Positions 1 through 12,700 of a DNA stretch of 64,000 nucleotides are shown in pieces. A model generated the notes under the pieces. That model ran no database searches. It saw only the letters and a list, made by a program, of their open reading frames with translations, and was not told the DNA's origin. Both the position numbers and the translations under genes were made by a program. Position 1 is the stretch's first letter. Every line of letters begins with the position of its first letter. Source of the stretch: Chondrilla cf. caribensis (Eukaryota > Porifera > Demospongiae > Chondrillida > Chondrillidae). The stretch lies in contig OZ026558.1 in the NCBI GenBank assembly GCA_964020155.1, positions 1,645,416-1,709,415 on the forward strand, given 5' to 3'.

Positions 1-63
1 TCAGACCTTCATTTAAGCCTATCCCTTCCCATACTATTCCTGCTGTGTATATGTTATATGTAG

Positions 64-3000
64 GCACTTGAACCAAAGGTCAAAAAGAAGAAAGTTGGTG
101 AGTTGAATAGTATCATTCCACTTTCTTTATGCATGCATATGTCCCTATGTACATGAGTTCCTACATATGTACATATATACCCAGCTTTCCTTCAGAGAGG
201 AGTTATATGTAAATATGTGTATGTCTGTGATATGTACGTACTATGTGTCTTTCTGTTTTTGGTGTCCTATAGTAACATGTATCACATTAATGATGATAGC
301 AATCTCTACTTGGGAGAGTTTGTGTCACCCTCCTCCAGAACTGTTGTCAATATGTACAAATTTACATGTGTAATTCTATACTATGGTTACTTAAGAGCGT
401 AGTTGAAGTTTGGTTACAGTAGCAGAATGTGGAATGTATGGCAAACAGTATATACGTATGTACATGCCAGGGGTGGTGAGCTCGGCCATCTAGTGCAGTG
501 TGTTATGAGTTTACTGGGCAGTACAAATTCAGGGGAAACATTAAGTGATACTTCCTACGTACACTAATCCTATATATGTAGTTAGTATATATTCAACTCA
601 CTTCACCTGTACTGTATATACGTAATTGCACTTATAGTACAGTACATACTGGATGTGTACATATGTGTAGTATGTATTCTGTACACACCTCATGTGGTAC
701 TTCTGACTTCACTTCCTCAAGTGGATACACTGGAATTGGACTTGTTTGGAGAGACACAGAGTTTATCTCAGTCAATGTCCTTCCACTTCAAGGTATTGAG
801 CAGGAGTGTGAACTGTACATTTGTGAGCAGTGGTGGTGTGAGTGTGGGAGTGAGCGTGGGAGTGAGTGTAGGAGTGAGGCTGGGAGTGAGGCTGGGAGTG
901 AAGCTGGGAGTGAGGCTGGGAGTGAGGCTGGGAGTGAAGCTGGGAGTGAGGCTTGGAGTGAGGCTGGGAGTGAGGCTGGGAGTGAGGCTGGGAGTGAGGA
1001 AGGGAGTGAGGCTGGGAGTGAGGCTGGGAGTGAGGCTGGGAGTGAGGCTGGGAGTGAGGCTGGGGTACTGGGACTGTCTCTTTGGGAAGCTTCCATTTGT
1101 CATCAGCTTGCGCAAGTCACCTACATGTTACCTACATATAATTTCCATGTCACCTGCATGTCACGTGTGTGTTGTCCACACGTACCCATGTCATTTGCAT
1201 GCCACATGTGTATCTACATATCTGCATGTCCCCTACTTGCAGTCTGTCTATTCCAGTATCTACATGTCTTCATGTCATCTATGCATGTTCCCTGCATGTT
1301 AACTGCATGTTGCACCACTAACCGTTCTGAGGTGAACACAGCAGACCTCATTCAATTCCTGTTGTGTAGGTGTGTGACAGTATTGTCAACATTGGGCCCA
1401 TTGGAAGTATGACCATTGGTGAACCAGAGGAGACATCGGTGGGTCTAGTGTTCTCTCTGCATTAGAAGCTCACACTACAGAGTATAGTAGTAGGAGACTT
1501 AGAGTGTTTAGTTGCAAACCTTTGTGTGATGCCCTGCAGTGAACTGGGTATGTACATACAACATGTGTACAGTGGGGTCTCCACAATCCTACACCTCGTC
1601 ATCCTCTTTAATCCAACCACATTCTGAGAAACAACCATCACCACAGGCTATTCTATGGGAGATCCCATAACTTTACAAACTCTCTATTCTGACATGTACT
1701 AGTTTCCCCTAAGAGTGTTGAATTGTCCAGCTCCACTGTACTTACATTGACATACGTACTTGCACACCTGGTGCCCCTTGTATGGCTTACAATAGTTACA
1801 TCAGAGATGGCATCCTCAAAAGCTACCTCTAACTGTCCACAGTTTGATTGTGATGAGTGTAAATTGCTACTGTACACTCACACACGTACATACTTATGTA
1901 CATGCGTATGTATGTATACGGTACGGACCAAAAAAAACTAAACGTTACCGGATAAAAGTTACCTGTTAATCAGATAACAGTTAACGCTTTTCGGTTAAAA
2001 GTTACCTGATTTCTGGTAACCGTTAACCGATAACCGTTAACGGATAACCGTCAATGGTACGTTATAAATTCTCAATCATTGAAAAAACAAGGTCTTAAAG
2101 TATCGAAGGCGAGTGTTTGAGTAACGATTCAAAAGCACAAAAGACATGGGAACATCTCTCCGTCTTCCTGGATCTATAATATAGTAGATTGACTCTTCGA
2201 CGGATCGTTCGTGAGTTACGCAATTCGCAGCTGTTATTTAGTAATATACGCTTACGTATCAATGATTACGCAATGAAAAAAACTACCAGTAACGGATAAC
2301 GGATAAACGTTAACTGTTAACTGAAAAACGGTAAAGGAGATTACCGTTTGTTTTTTTTTGAACCGTACTGTATATATGCTTATGTACATCTTCCTTTTTA
2401 TTTTATATATTATATGTGATACTTCGCACTCCCTGCTGGACGTATAGGAAGAGGTGAGTGTTTGTAGTTGCACCAGTTCTGAGAGACGTGTGTATGTATG
2501 TAGTGATACAGTGTACATACTGTATGTACATACTGTAGACCGTACATATATACATTATGTATGCGATCACTACCTGTACATACATACATGTGTATATTTT
2601 ATAGACTATCTTCTTTGTTGTGTTCGATACTGAAATGTGTACGCAGCACCACCCACCCACCACTGGTGAGGATCAATTAGGTCCGCACTTGGGCTTGAGG
2701 ACATGAGGTCCTCTTGATGGTAGCCAATAACCAACCTCCATTCATCCACCAGAACTCCACACAGCTGTTTTCACTTGTAATGGAGGTTCATTTGTATGGT
2801 TCAACTTGTATATATCTTGGACGGCTGCATCGAGATGCAGTTTTTAACCCAAATCCTGACCTCCTTTGTATAGCAAGAACATCATACAGCCCAACAGAGG
2901 ATTATACTGTATCAAATTCTGTGGGAAAGTCACCCTCTCCATCTTATGTACTTGTTCTACTGTAGTACCTTGGGAATGTGCACAATCCAAGCATGGAAGT

Positions 3001-3656
3001 GGTGACCTGTTCGGGTCACGGGAGGAGTGGAGCCCTGAGTGTCCTCCAGAGAGGTGTCAAACCTCACGTGGTCTCCACCTTTGAGCTTCCCGGACATGAC
3101 GACATGTTCACCTTGCTGGAGTCCCCCAACCAGGTGAGGTGTGGTGTACATACTGCGTTTTACTGGGTTAATTGTTTTTTTCCTGTACAATTAATGTCAT
3201 ACTGTAGCATTTAATACATACATATGTGTATGTGCATTCAGTTCTGAGTATCTACTGTTTTTATGTACATAAGTATGAGTGTGGTAATATTATTGTGTGA
3301 CTCAGGATGGATCAACGTCTGATGTACACAGTTACTTGCTTCTCAGTGGGAGTAGTGGGACTATGGTGAGTTTGCTGGTGATTATCTGCATAAGGAAAGG
3401 GTGTTCACATACGTACACACACGCACGCACGCACGCACCCACGCATGCACGCACGCACACACACTCACACACACACACACACTTCTCCTCTCTCATTCTT
3501 CAGTGTACTTTTGTGATGCATAATGTGTTGTGTGTTGTCTTTGTTAGGTGTTACAGACTGGGGAGGAGATAGCTGAATTGGGTCAGTCTGGATTTGTTAC
3601 TGACCAACGTACCATCGGTGCAGGGAACATTGGCAACTGTAGATATAATGTTCAGG

Positions 3657-3729
<73 letters not shown>

Positions 3730-6700
3730 AGTGCATGCATGCATGTGTGCGTGCGTGTGTGCATGTATGTATGTATACTTGCATTTGTGAGTGTTTGTGG
3801 TGTGCATTTGCACACGTACGTAGGTACATATGTACATAACTACATCACTACAGTTTACACATTGCTTTGTTGACTTGATATCTTAGACTACTTCTACCAC
3901 ATACACCAATTCATGTAACATGCATAGGATTCCATCGGTGATTATAATGTCTGTTTTTTTGCGTGTCCTCACCACAGGTCACATCTCAGAGTGTGGTTGT
4001 GCTTGAAGGAGGTACGTTCGCCTCACGTAGGGGATGGAGTGTGTGTTGATTTGTAGAATAGTGTGTGCACTAAGTATGTGGAAATGACGTACATACTAAT
4101 TTAATGAGGTACCCATAATAAACGTACAGGTGCCTATAATGACCACTTGTCTAAGCGGGTGTTGTGAACATGTGGGTATCTGTAGTGAACATGCAGGTAT
4201 CTGTATTATTCTACATATGGTGAGTGGTTGTATGCAGTATTGTACTAAGTTACTCACATTGCTGAAATGCTGCCACTGATATTATCCCAAGGAAGATAGT
4301 GACCTTAGAGAACATTGTTCTTTCTCTTGTTCTTCTCTGATCTTCCTTTCTTCCTGTCAGTATTCCTCTAGTGATAGCTGATTCTGCTAATTCACCCATC
4401 TCCTTATATAGCCTTGGCTGAGATGAGAATGATGTGTGTAGAGTTGTCATGGTAATTTCTTATTACCATGGTGATTTTGTTCTACACATTGAAAATAGTA
4501 TGAATATGACAGGAATCATTTTATCCCACTGGTTGGTGAGTGGTTGTGGGTAGCAGAGCAACAACTCACCTCAAGGATCTGTGTCTGTATATTATTCATT
4601 GTACACTGTTATACATATGGGTTGTTACTCTTATATGAATGCTATAGTAGATTTTGTACAACTCTCAATCTGGAAGGTTGCTATGCAGCAGTTTCATAGT
4701 TTGTGTTGGTCAAATTGGAAGCCATTTTATGCTCCACTTGCATAATAATATGTTCTGTGTAGACATGCAAATTCCAAACATGCAGGTATCTTTAGTGAAC
4801 ATACAACACAATAGAGCCTCTGGAAACATATCAATGATGGTTGGATCATCCTGCTTGTTAAGCTGGTGCTTCCATTCTCATATGTTATTATCACAATAAT
4901 ATTATAATAAATGGTTGGGTTGTGGTTGTGTATAGCAGAGCAAGAAACCTCCACAATGACCTGTGTATGACTGTTAGTATTGTCTCAGTGTGTATAGTGT
5001 GTAGGTGTAGTGATGAGGGAAATCCATCCATGCATCTGTGCAAATAATAATCGAATTATGTATCATGTACATCACGTTTTCTGATTATGTCATTAATATT
5101 ACAACTTTATCACTTATTGGTTATTCAAGTACATAATTTCATAACTCGCCAAAAACAATAATTGAAACTGTTAACCAATGAATAATATTCAGTCTCCACT
5201 CATTACATGTGCATGTTTGTTTGTATGTACGAATACATAATGAACTATTAAGGTATGATACTTGGTGCACATGTGCATAAACGTACATGATACTGTGTGT
5301 GTATGTGTATGTATGTACTGTATGTGTATGTGTAAAGTATTACATTTGTGCATGCATTATATTTCTGCATACAGTACACACACAGTGAGGGTGTTATTCT
5401 ATTATTTCTCCCAAATTCACTTCTTGTTAAACATTAGTTTCATTTCAACAAATTTGAATGAGTAGTATGGATGAGCACCAGGTTTGGCAAAGTTCTATGA
5501 GATGCCTATACCATCTAGATTACTCACTCCTCCCAAGTACTCACTGTTAAGATTAGCCTAGTGGCATCTGTTGTACCACCAACCTCCTCTGACTGGTTAA
5601 GACTGCACAGTTACTACCATTCCACTTGTCATGATCTTGGTCATAGGTGGTGAACACCTGTCCACTGTGGTAGGAGAGCTTATCTCAAGCATCTCCCCTG
5701 TATCCAGACACGTTCATTATAGAGATTATAGCAGTAATAATAGGAATTAGTGTAACAAAAATTAAATTCATTGCTATTCTAGTGGTTGGTTGTATAATTG
5801 GTGGTTTTGTGTTCAACTCACCTCAAGGATCTGTAATTTGAAGGTCATCCTTCTGTGCTGGTATGGGTTGTTTCCCTACATGAAAGCTACAATGGATATT
5901 TGTACTCATCTCAAACTAGCATGTTGCTATCCAGTAGCTCTGAGATGTGGAGGCTATAATTGAAACCTTTCATCTACTACTCATACATAATGGGAAATTA
6001 ACTGTTATTATGTATTGTATGTACAATCGGCAACACATTATAATTTGTTTTTAGTGTTTACTTTAAGTAATTAAGTAGCACAATTTCATGTACACTGTAC
6101 ATATACATGTACAGTGTACAAGATGTTGCTGGAGATTACCCTGATGATGCCATTGTGACATTGTTGGATAACCCTACCCCCAATCATCTCCACTACATAA
6201 TCATGTACAAGAAGAAGCTGTTGGAGAATACTATGATGACACGGATGTTACATTACCTCCACCAAATGATGGTGTATTACTATAATATCCAATCCAGTCA
6301 ACATTTCTGTATACCATTAGTTGTCAGGATAATTGAGTGACAGTGTTAAATATGCATGTACCACCCTGTGTTAAAATGCAGGCACATGTTAAACATCCAG
6401 GTGCCTGTGTTGAATGCATAGGTGTATGTATCAAACATGCAGGTGGTTGTGTCGAACATGCAGGTGTTTGTGTTGAACATGCAGGTGTTTGTGTTGAACA
6501 TGCAGGTGTTTGTGTTGAACATGCAATTTCAATTTCATTATTACTCAAAACAATGATTGAAACTTTCAACTAATGAATATTGCTGTTTACACACATGTAC
6601 ATACAAATTTGGATCTATTGTATATATGCATAATCTTATGTACTGATGTAATTGAATTTAAAATCATTATACATCAGGTATATATGTGCAATGCACATAC

Positions 6701-9700
6701 AGACATACACAATACTTCAAATCAGATTCATTTCTTGTTAAACTTTAGTTTCATTTCAACAAATTTGAATGAGTAGTGTGTAGGAGCACCAGGTTTGGCA
6801 TTGTCCCATGAGATGCCTCTAGCATTTGGATTGCTCACTCCTTCTCCCAAGTATTCACCGTTAAGATGAACCCAGTGGCAGCTGTAGTACCACCAACCTC
6901 CTCTGAATGCGACTGCACAGTTAACACCATTCCACTTGTCATGATCTTGATCATAGGTGGAGAACATCTGTCCACTGTGGCGGGAGAGCTGATCTGTAAC
7001 GTTTCCACTAAATCCTGACACAGTCATTTTGTAGTTGATGTTATTGTCTCCAACTGCGAACTGGGAGTATTCTGCATAGTAAGAGTTCCCTTCCCAGTCT
7101 CCTAACTCCACCCTGAGCTTGGTTCCAGGAAGGTTGTTTGTCATGCAGTGGATGTTGTCAAGTCCCATCCAGTATTCTCCTCTGGGGTTTCCAAATCCAT
7201 TGACATAACTGTTCCAGTTACGATAGAATCCAACTGCTCCGTTAAATCTTCTCTGGAAGACAGTCCAGTTTTCTTCCATGTCGCAATAAGCAGTGAAGGG
7301 TCCACACCCACAGTTCATGGTGTAGACTCCAGAACGTGAGCACCCATGTTGGTGAACTTGTTCACATCCACAGGGGGTGAGAGTTGGGCAGGTGTCATGA
7401 CCTTTAGCAGAGCCTGAATAACCAACACAATGAGAGATTATAGTGGATGTGAGCAGTTTGTGTCTTTTGAATCATGCAAAATTGTGAAAAAGAAGAAAGA
7501 TTTTGTCTATTGGAAGTGTAGACATATAGTTTGCTGTATACCCTGCAGGTACGTACATACGTATGTCCAGTATTTTATTATGTTTTGAAAGGTGTTGTGT
7601 TTTACTGGATGTGCTATGCAGTATAAGTATGTAACTATGCATCAGGTACCTACGTATGTTAGTATGTATTTATGTACACTGTATGTAATGTGTATTGTAT
7701 TGTTAAACTTGCATCTATCATTATGGCCCACATTATCCACTGTACACACAGCCTGTATGCAGTATTGTACTAAGTTACTCACATTGCTGAAATGCTGCCA
7801 CTGATATTATCCCAAGGAAGATAGTGACCTTAGAGAACATTTAGTTTAGTTACTTTCTTTAGTTCTTCTCAGATCTTCCCCTCTTCCTGTCAGTATTCCT
7901 CTAGTGATAGCTGATTCTGCTAATTCACCCATCTCCTTATATAGCCTTGGTTGGGATGAGAATGATGTATGGTGAGTTGTCATAGTGATTTCTTATTACC
8001 ATGGTGATCTTGTGTACACATTTGAACTAGTATGAAATTGACAGGATTCATGTTATTTGAGTGGTTGGTTAGTGGGTGTGCGTAGCTGAAAACAACTCAC
8101 CTCAAAGATCTGTGTCTGTAGTGTGGAGGTCTTCCTTGTGTGCCGTTATTGGTTGTTATATATATGCTTTTATATTATATGTTCTTTGTTACAATGTTGC
8201 TATGCAGCAGTTTCAAGTTTGTGATTGGATATTGGAAGCCTTTGAATGCTCTACTTGCTTAATACCATTTCTGTGTGTAGACAAGGCAGGTTCCTGTGTG
8301 TACGTAGACATGGCAGGTTCCTGTGTGTAAACATGGCAAGTTCCTCTGTGTCGACATGGCAGGTTCCTGTGTGTAGACATGGCAGGTTCCTGTGTGTAGA
8401 CAAGGCAGGTTCCTGTGTGTAGACATGGCAAGTTCCTGTGTGTAGACATAGCAAGTTCCTGTGTGTAGACATGGCAAGTTCCTGTGTGTAGACATGGCAG
8501 GTTCCTGTGGGTAGACATGGCAGAAATTTTATGTGGGGGGGGGGGCACATGTTGGTGGACTGGTAGAATAATAATAGTTAGTGAAGGCTATCATATCTTT
8601 GTTTGTCGACATGAATTTAATTAGTGACAGTTTCAAAGTCACAGTCAAAAAGTGGTATGCATGGCCATGGCTGTATCAGCTGTACCGGTTGCACCGGCCC
8701 TGATGTATATAGGGTTACATTTTGTATTACCCTTTCCATACATGTATGTATTATACTTTATGTGTATGTATGGGTAAATTCAATTTAATTCAACCTCCAC
8801 CATGATCTGTGCATAACTGTCTGAATGTGTTGATGTTAAGATCACTGTAATCTGCATCTAGTACCAATTAAACCATTACAGTATGTTGTGTGTTGCATAA
8901 TTTCAATTATTACCGTATGTGCTGTAACTTTCGCGGGGTTAAACTTTCATGTTTTTCATGGATCAGTAGCCATTCACAAACGTTTCATCCCTGAAAATTT
9001 AGACCAGACGGGCAATGAGTGTGTGGTTACGTCACAAACTGGGAAAATCGCAAAAACCGTCAATCCGCAAAAGTTTAACCACGTGAAAGTTAAAGCATAT
9101 ACAGTATGACTTCGTCAAATTCCTGTTAATTGAATACCCTAATGGCTGAAATTTTCGCGGGATGTAATTTTCGCGAATCGGCAGATTTGAGACTTTTCGC
9201 GTTTTTAATTTCGCGACTCCAACATCATTCGCGAACTTGACACCTACTAGGCTTTTAATGAGTAGATAAGTTAACTAACTAGTTACCTATTTCCACGTTT
9301 TAGCTCAGTGCGCCGTGTGTTCAAGTTCGGTTCTTTGTTGTTCGTTGGGAAAGGAATCCAGCAATGTCTCGTAGGTTCGAATTTCGGAGTTGCATTCGCG
9401 GATACCACGTTTATCAGAGTATTTGAAGCGGCAGCAGCGACCAGGTGCTGGCCTACCACCAGGAACCACACAACAGGAAAGACATGTTCCCTGTTGGAGT
9501 GAACGAACCCTGGTTGGGCGCGTTCCCCACAAGTTCTCTTGTGTGCTCTCACTCTTTGTAAGGCGCAGAGTAACAATAACATTCCAAGTTACTGGCTCAA
9601 GGCAGTATTCTAGCGATCTTTTTCGCGATTTTATTTTCGCGAGCTTCCCACATTTGCGAAATTCGCGAACATAAAGTCCCGCGAAAATTTCAGCCATTAG

Positions 9701-12700
9701 GGTATTTTTCACATCATTAGTCACTGAAGATAATAACATTATGTTTTCACACAGTGTATGTATAACATGTTTGGATATAATGTATGTATACACATATAAT
9801 TGACTAGTACATCATAATAGAGTACATGTGTGTATCTGTATGTCCATATATCATGTATGTTCAAGTATGTTGCCATGTGCATTACACACAGCCCATGCAT
9901 AATTCTCCAACTCAGATTTCCCACTTGTTAAACATTACTGTGTATGCATACGTAACTGACTGCTAGGTAATGATGTTATCATAGCAAGCATGTGTATGTA
10001 CTGTATGTATGCATTGCATTGTATGTACAATTTGTACACATTCTCCTCATCAGATTCACTTCTAGTTGACTTTTAGTTTTATTTCTACATGTTTGAACGA
10101 ATAGTATGGGCCATCACCAGGTTTGGCATGTTTCCATGTGAGTCATCCTGCATCTCTAACTCCTCCAGTGAGGTACTTACGTATATACTAACAGTATGGC
10201 AGGCGTTGTACCACAAACATATCACTGATCGTTAGTTCGTTTTCCTTGTTGTTCTGTGGATTATCACAATAAATGTTGGGTTGTGGTTGTGTGTAGCAGA
10301 ACAGCAAACCTCCACAATGACCTGTGCATGACTGTTAGTATTGTCTCAGTGTGTGTATATGTAGGTGTTGTGATGAGTGTAATCCGTGCATCTGTACTAA
10401 TTGAATTAAGTGTTGTGTGTATCATCATTTGTGATTACGTCATTTTATTACAACTCTATCACTTATTGGTTATTCAAGTACATAAGTCCATAATTCGCCA
10501 GAAATAATATTTGAAACCGTTAACCAATGAATAATATTCAGTCTCCACTCATTACATGTGTATGTTTGAGTATATGTACGAATACATAATGAACTATTAA
10601 GGTATGATATTTGGTACACATGTGCATAAATGTATGTATGTGAACATAAGTATGTTGTGTGTGTATGTGTATATGAATGAGGTATGTACGTTTGTACATG
10701 CTTTACACACTCACATGCATGTAGTACACACACAGAAAGTGTTATTCTATTAGCCCTCCAAATCAGATTCATTTCTTGTTAAACTTTAGTTTCATTTCAA
10801 CAAGTTTGAATGAGTAGTATCGATCAGCACCAGGTTTGGCATAGTCCCATGAGAGACCCTTAGCATCTGGATTACTCCCTCCTGCCATGTACTCACCATT
10901 GAGATTAACGCTATGGCATCTGTTGTACCACCAACCTCCTCTGGTTAAGACTGCACAGTTACCATTCCACTTGTCATGATCTTGGTCATAGGTGGTGAAC
11001 ATCTGTCCACTGTGGTAGGAGAGCTTATCTCCAGCATCTCCGCTGTATCCTGACACGTTCATTCTATAGTTAGTACTACCATCTCTGACTGCGAACTGTG
11101 AGTATTCTGCATAGTAAGAGTTCCCTTCCCAGTCTCCTAACTCCACCCTAAGCTTGGTTCCAGGATAAGTGCTGGACATGCAATAAACGTGTTTGAGCCC
11201 CATCCAGTATTCTCCTCTGGTAACTCCAAATCCATTGACGTATTCAGTCCAATTGCGATAGAATCCAACTGCTCCGTTAAATCTTCTCTGGAAGACGGTC
11301 CAGTTTCCTTCCATGTCACAATAAGCAGTGAAGGGTCCACACCCACAGTCCATGGTGTAGACTCCAGAACGTGAGCACACATGTTGGTGAACTTGTTCAC
11401 ATCCACAAGGGGTGAGGGTTGGGCAGGTGTCATGACCTTTAGCAGAGCCTGAATAACCAACACAATGAGAGATTATAGTGGATGTGAGCAGTTTGTTACA
11501 ATTTGTATCTTTTAAATTCTAAATTGTTTTCAAGAAAAAAAGATTTTAAATTGTATGTACACCATATAAGTATATACATATGTACAGTTTTTAACTATGT
11601 TTCGAAAGGTGAAGGGTTTAATTTACTGGATTTGGTATGTAGTATAAAATTTAGTATGCCCCAGGTACCTAGTATGTACACATGTACTGTGTTAGTTGTT
11701 GTGTTAGAGTGTTAATTTGTATATGTGAAGTTTTAATTGTGTGTAAACATGGCCCACATTATCCACTGTACACACAGCCTGTATGCAGTATTGTACTAAG
11801 TTACTCACATTGCTGAAATGCTGCCACTGATATTATCCCAAGGAAGATAGTGACCTTAGAGAACATTGTTCTTTCTCTTGTTCTTCTCTGATCTTCCTCT
11901 CTTCCTGTCAGTATTCCTCTAGTGATAGCTGACTCTGCTTATTCACCCATCTCCTTATATAGTCTTGGCTGGGATGATAATGATGTGTGTAGAGTTGTCA
12001 CGGTAATTTTACATTGTCATGGTGATATTGCAATGATAACTGAATTTTGAGTGTCTTGATTGAATTTCATGCTATCCCAGTAATCCGTTAGTGGTTGGTT
12101 AGTGGGTGTGAGCAGCAAAATGACCACTCACCTTAAAGACCTGTGTGTGTAGTGTGGAGGCCTTCCTCATGTGCTGGTACAGTATGAGCTGTCTGTGGAT
12201 GGTACAAAGGATATTACTCATCTCAAACTAGCTTGTTGCTATACAGCAGATTCATGATACCCACGTGAAGGCTATGATAGAAACTATTGTCTTCTACTTG
12301 TGTAATCAGTGAGAGAGACGCTAACTCAAGTTTAATAATGTGTGTTTTGCTCATCATCTGTGCTGGTCCATAAATTATCATTGATATAATATAACACTCA
12401 TGAAGGTATCCACGCACCCAATGATGTTTCTCTTCAACCAGACAGTGGCTGTTTTATATTGAGTAGCAGTTTTAAAGCCAGACATTAAAGTTGATGTGCG
12501 TACATAGACGGGTTTTGCAGATCAACTTACAATTGTGGGGCTTGTATCTGATATGGATGTTATAAGAATCAAATTTCTGTAGCATGTCATCATGTTTATA
12601 CTGCAACATAATTTAATTATAGTTTTGTAGCATGATTTGTTATTATACTGTGGTTTGATCATAATTCTTCTGTTGTCCGATCACAATGTAACTGTAATTA

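Noticed and set aside
655..1412. Gly/Ser/Glu-rich or Gly-Val-Arg-Leu protein around 663-1412
   Set aside because: Read-through of CPSF1 exon 722-792 into an intron minisatellite; the true exon ends at GTATTG (793).
1723..1941. Extra CPSF1 exon near 1790-1880
   Set aside because: Neighbouring exons 1370-1438 and 2966-3133 already join in phase and match the family; the frame here has no similarity to CPSF160.
7148..7339. Plus-strand 63-codon frame ([10 protein letters not shown]...) seen in every FReD gene
   Set aside because: Complement of the conserved FReD exon; conservation follows from the minus-strand protein.
9283..9793. Open frames of 99-162 codons in 9283-9793
   Set aside because: They lie inside a TIR element (9135-9704) with no recognisable domain, and overlap on both strands.
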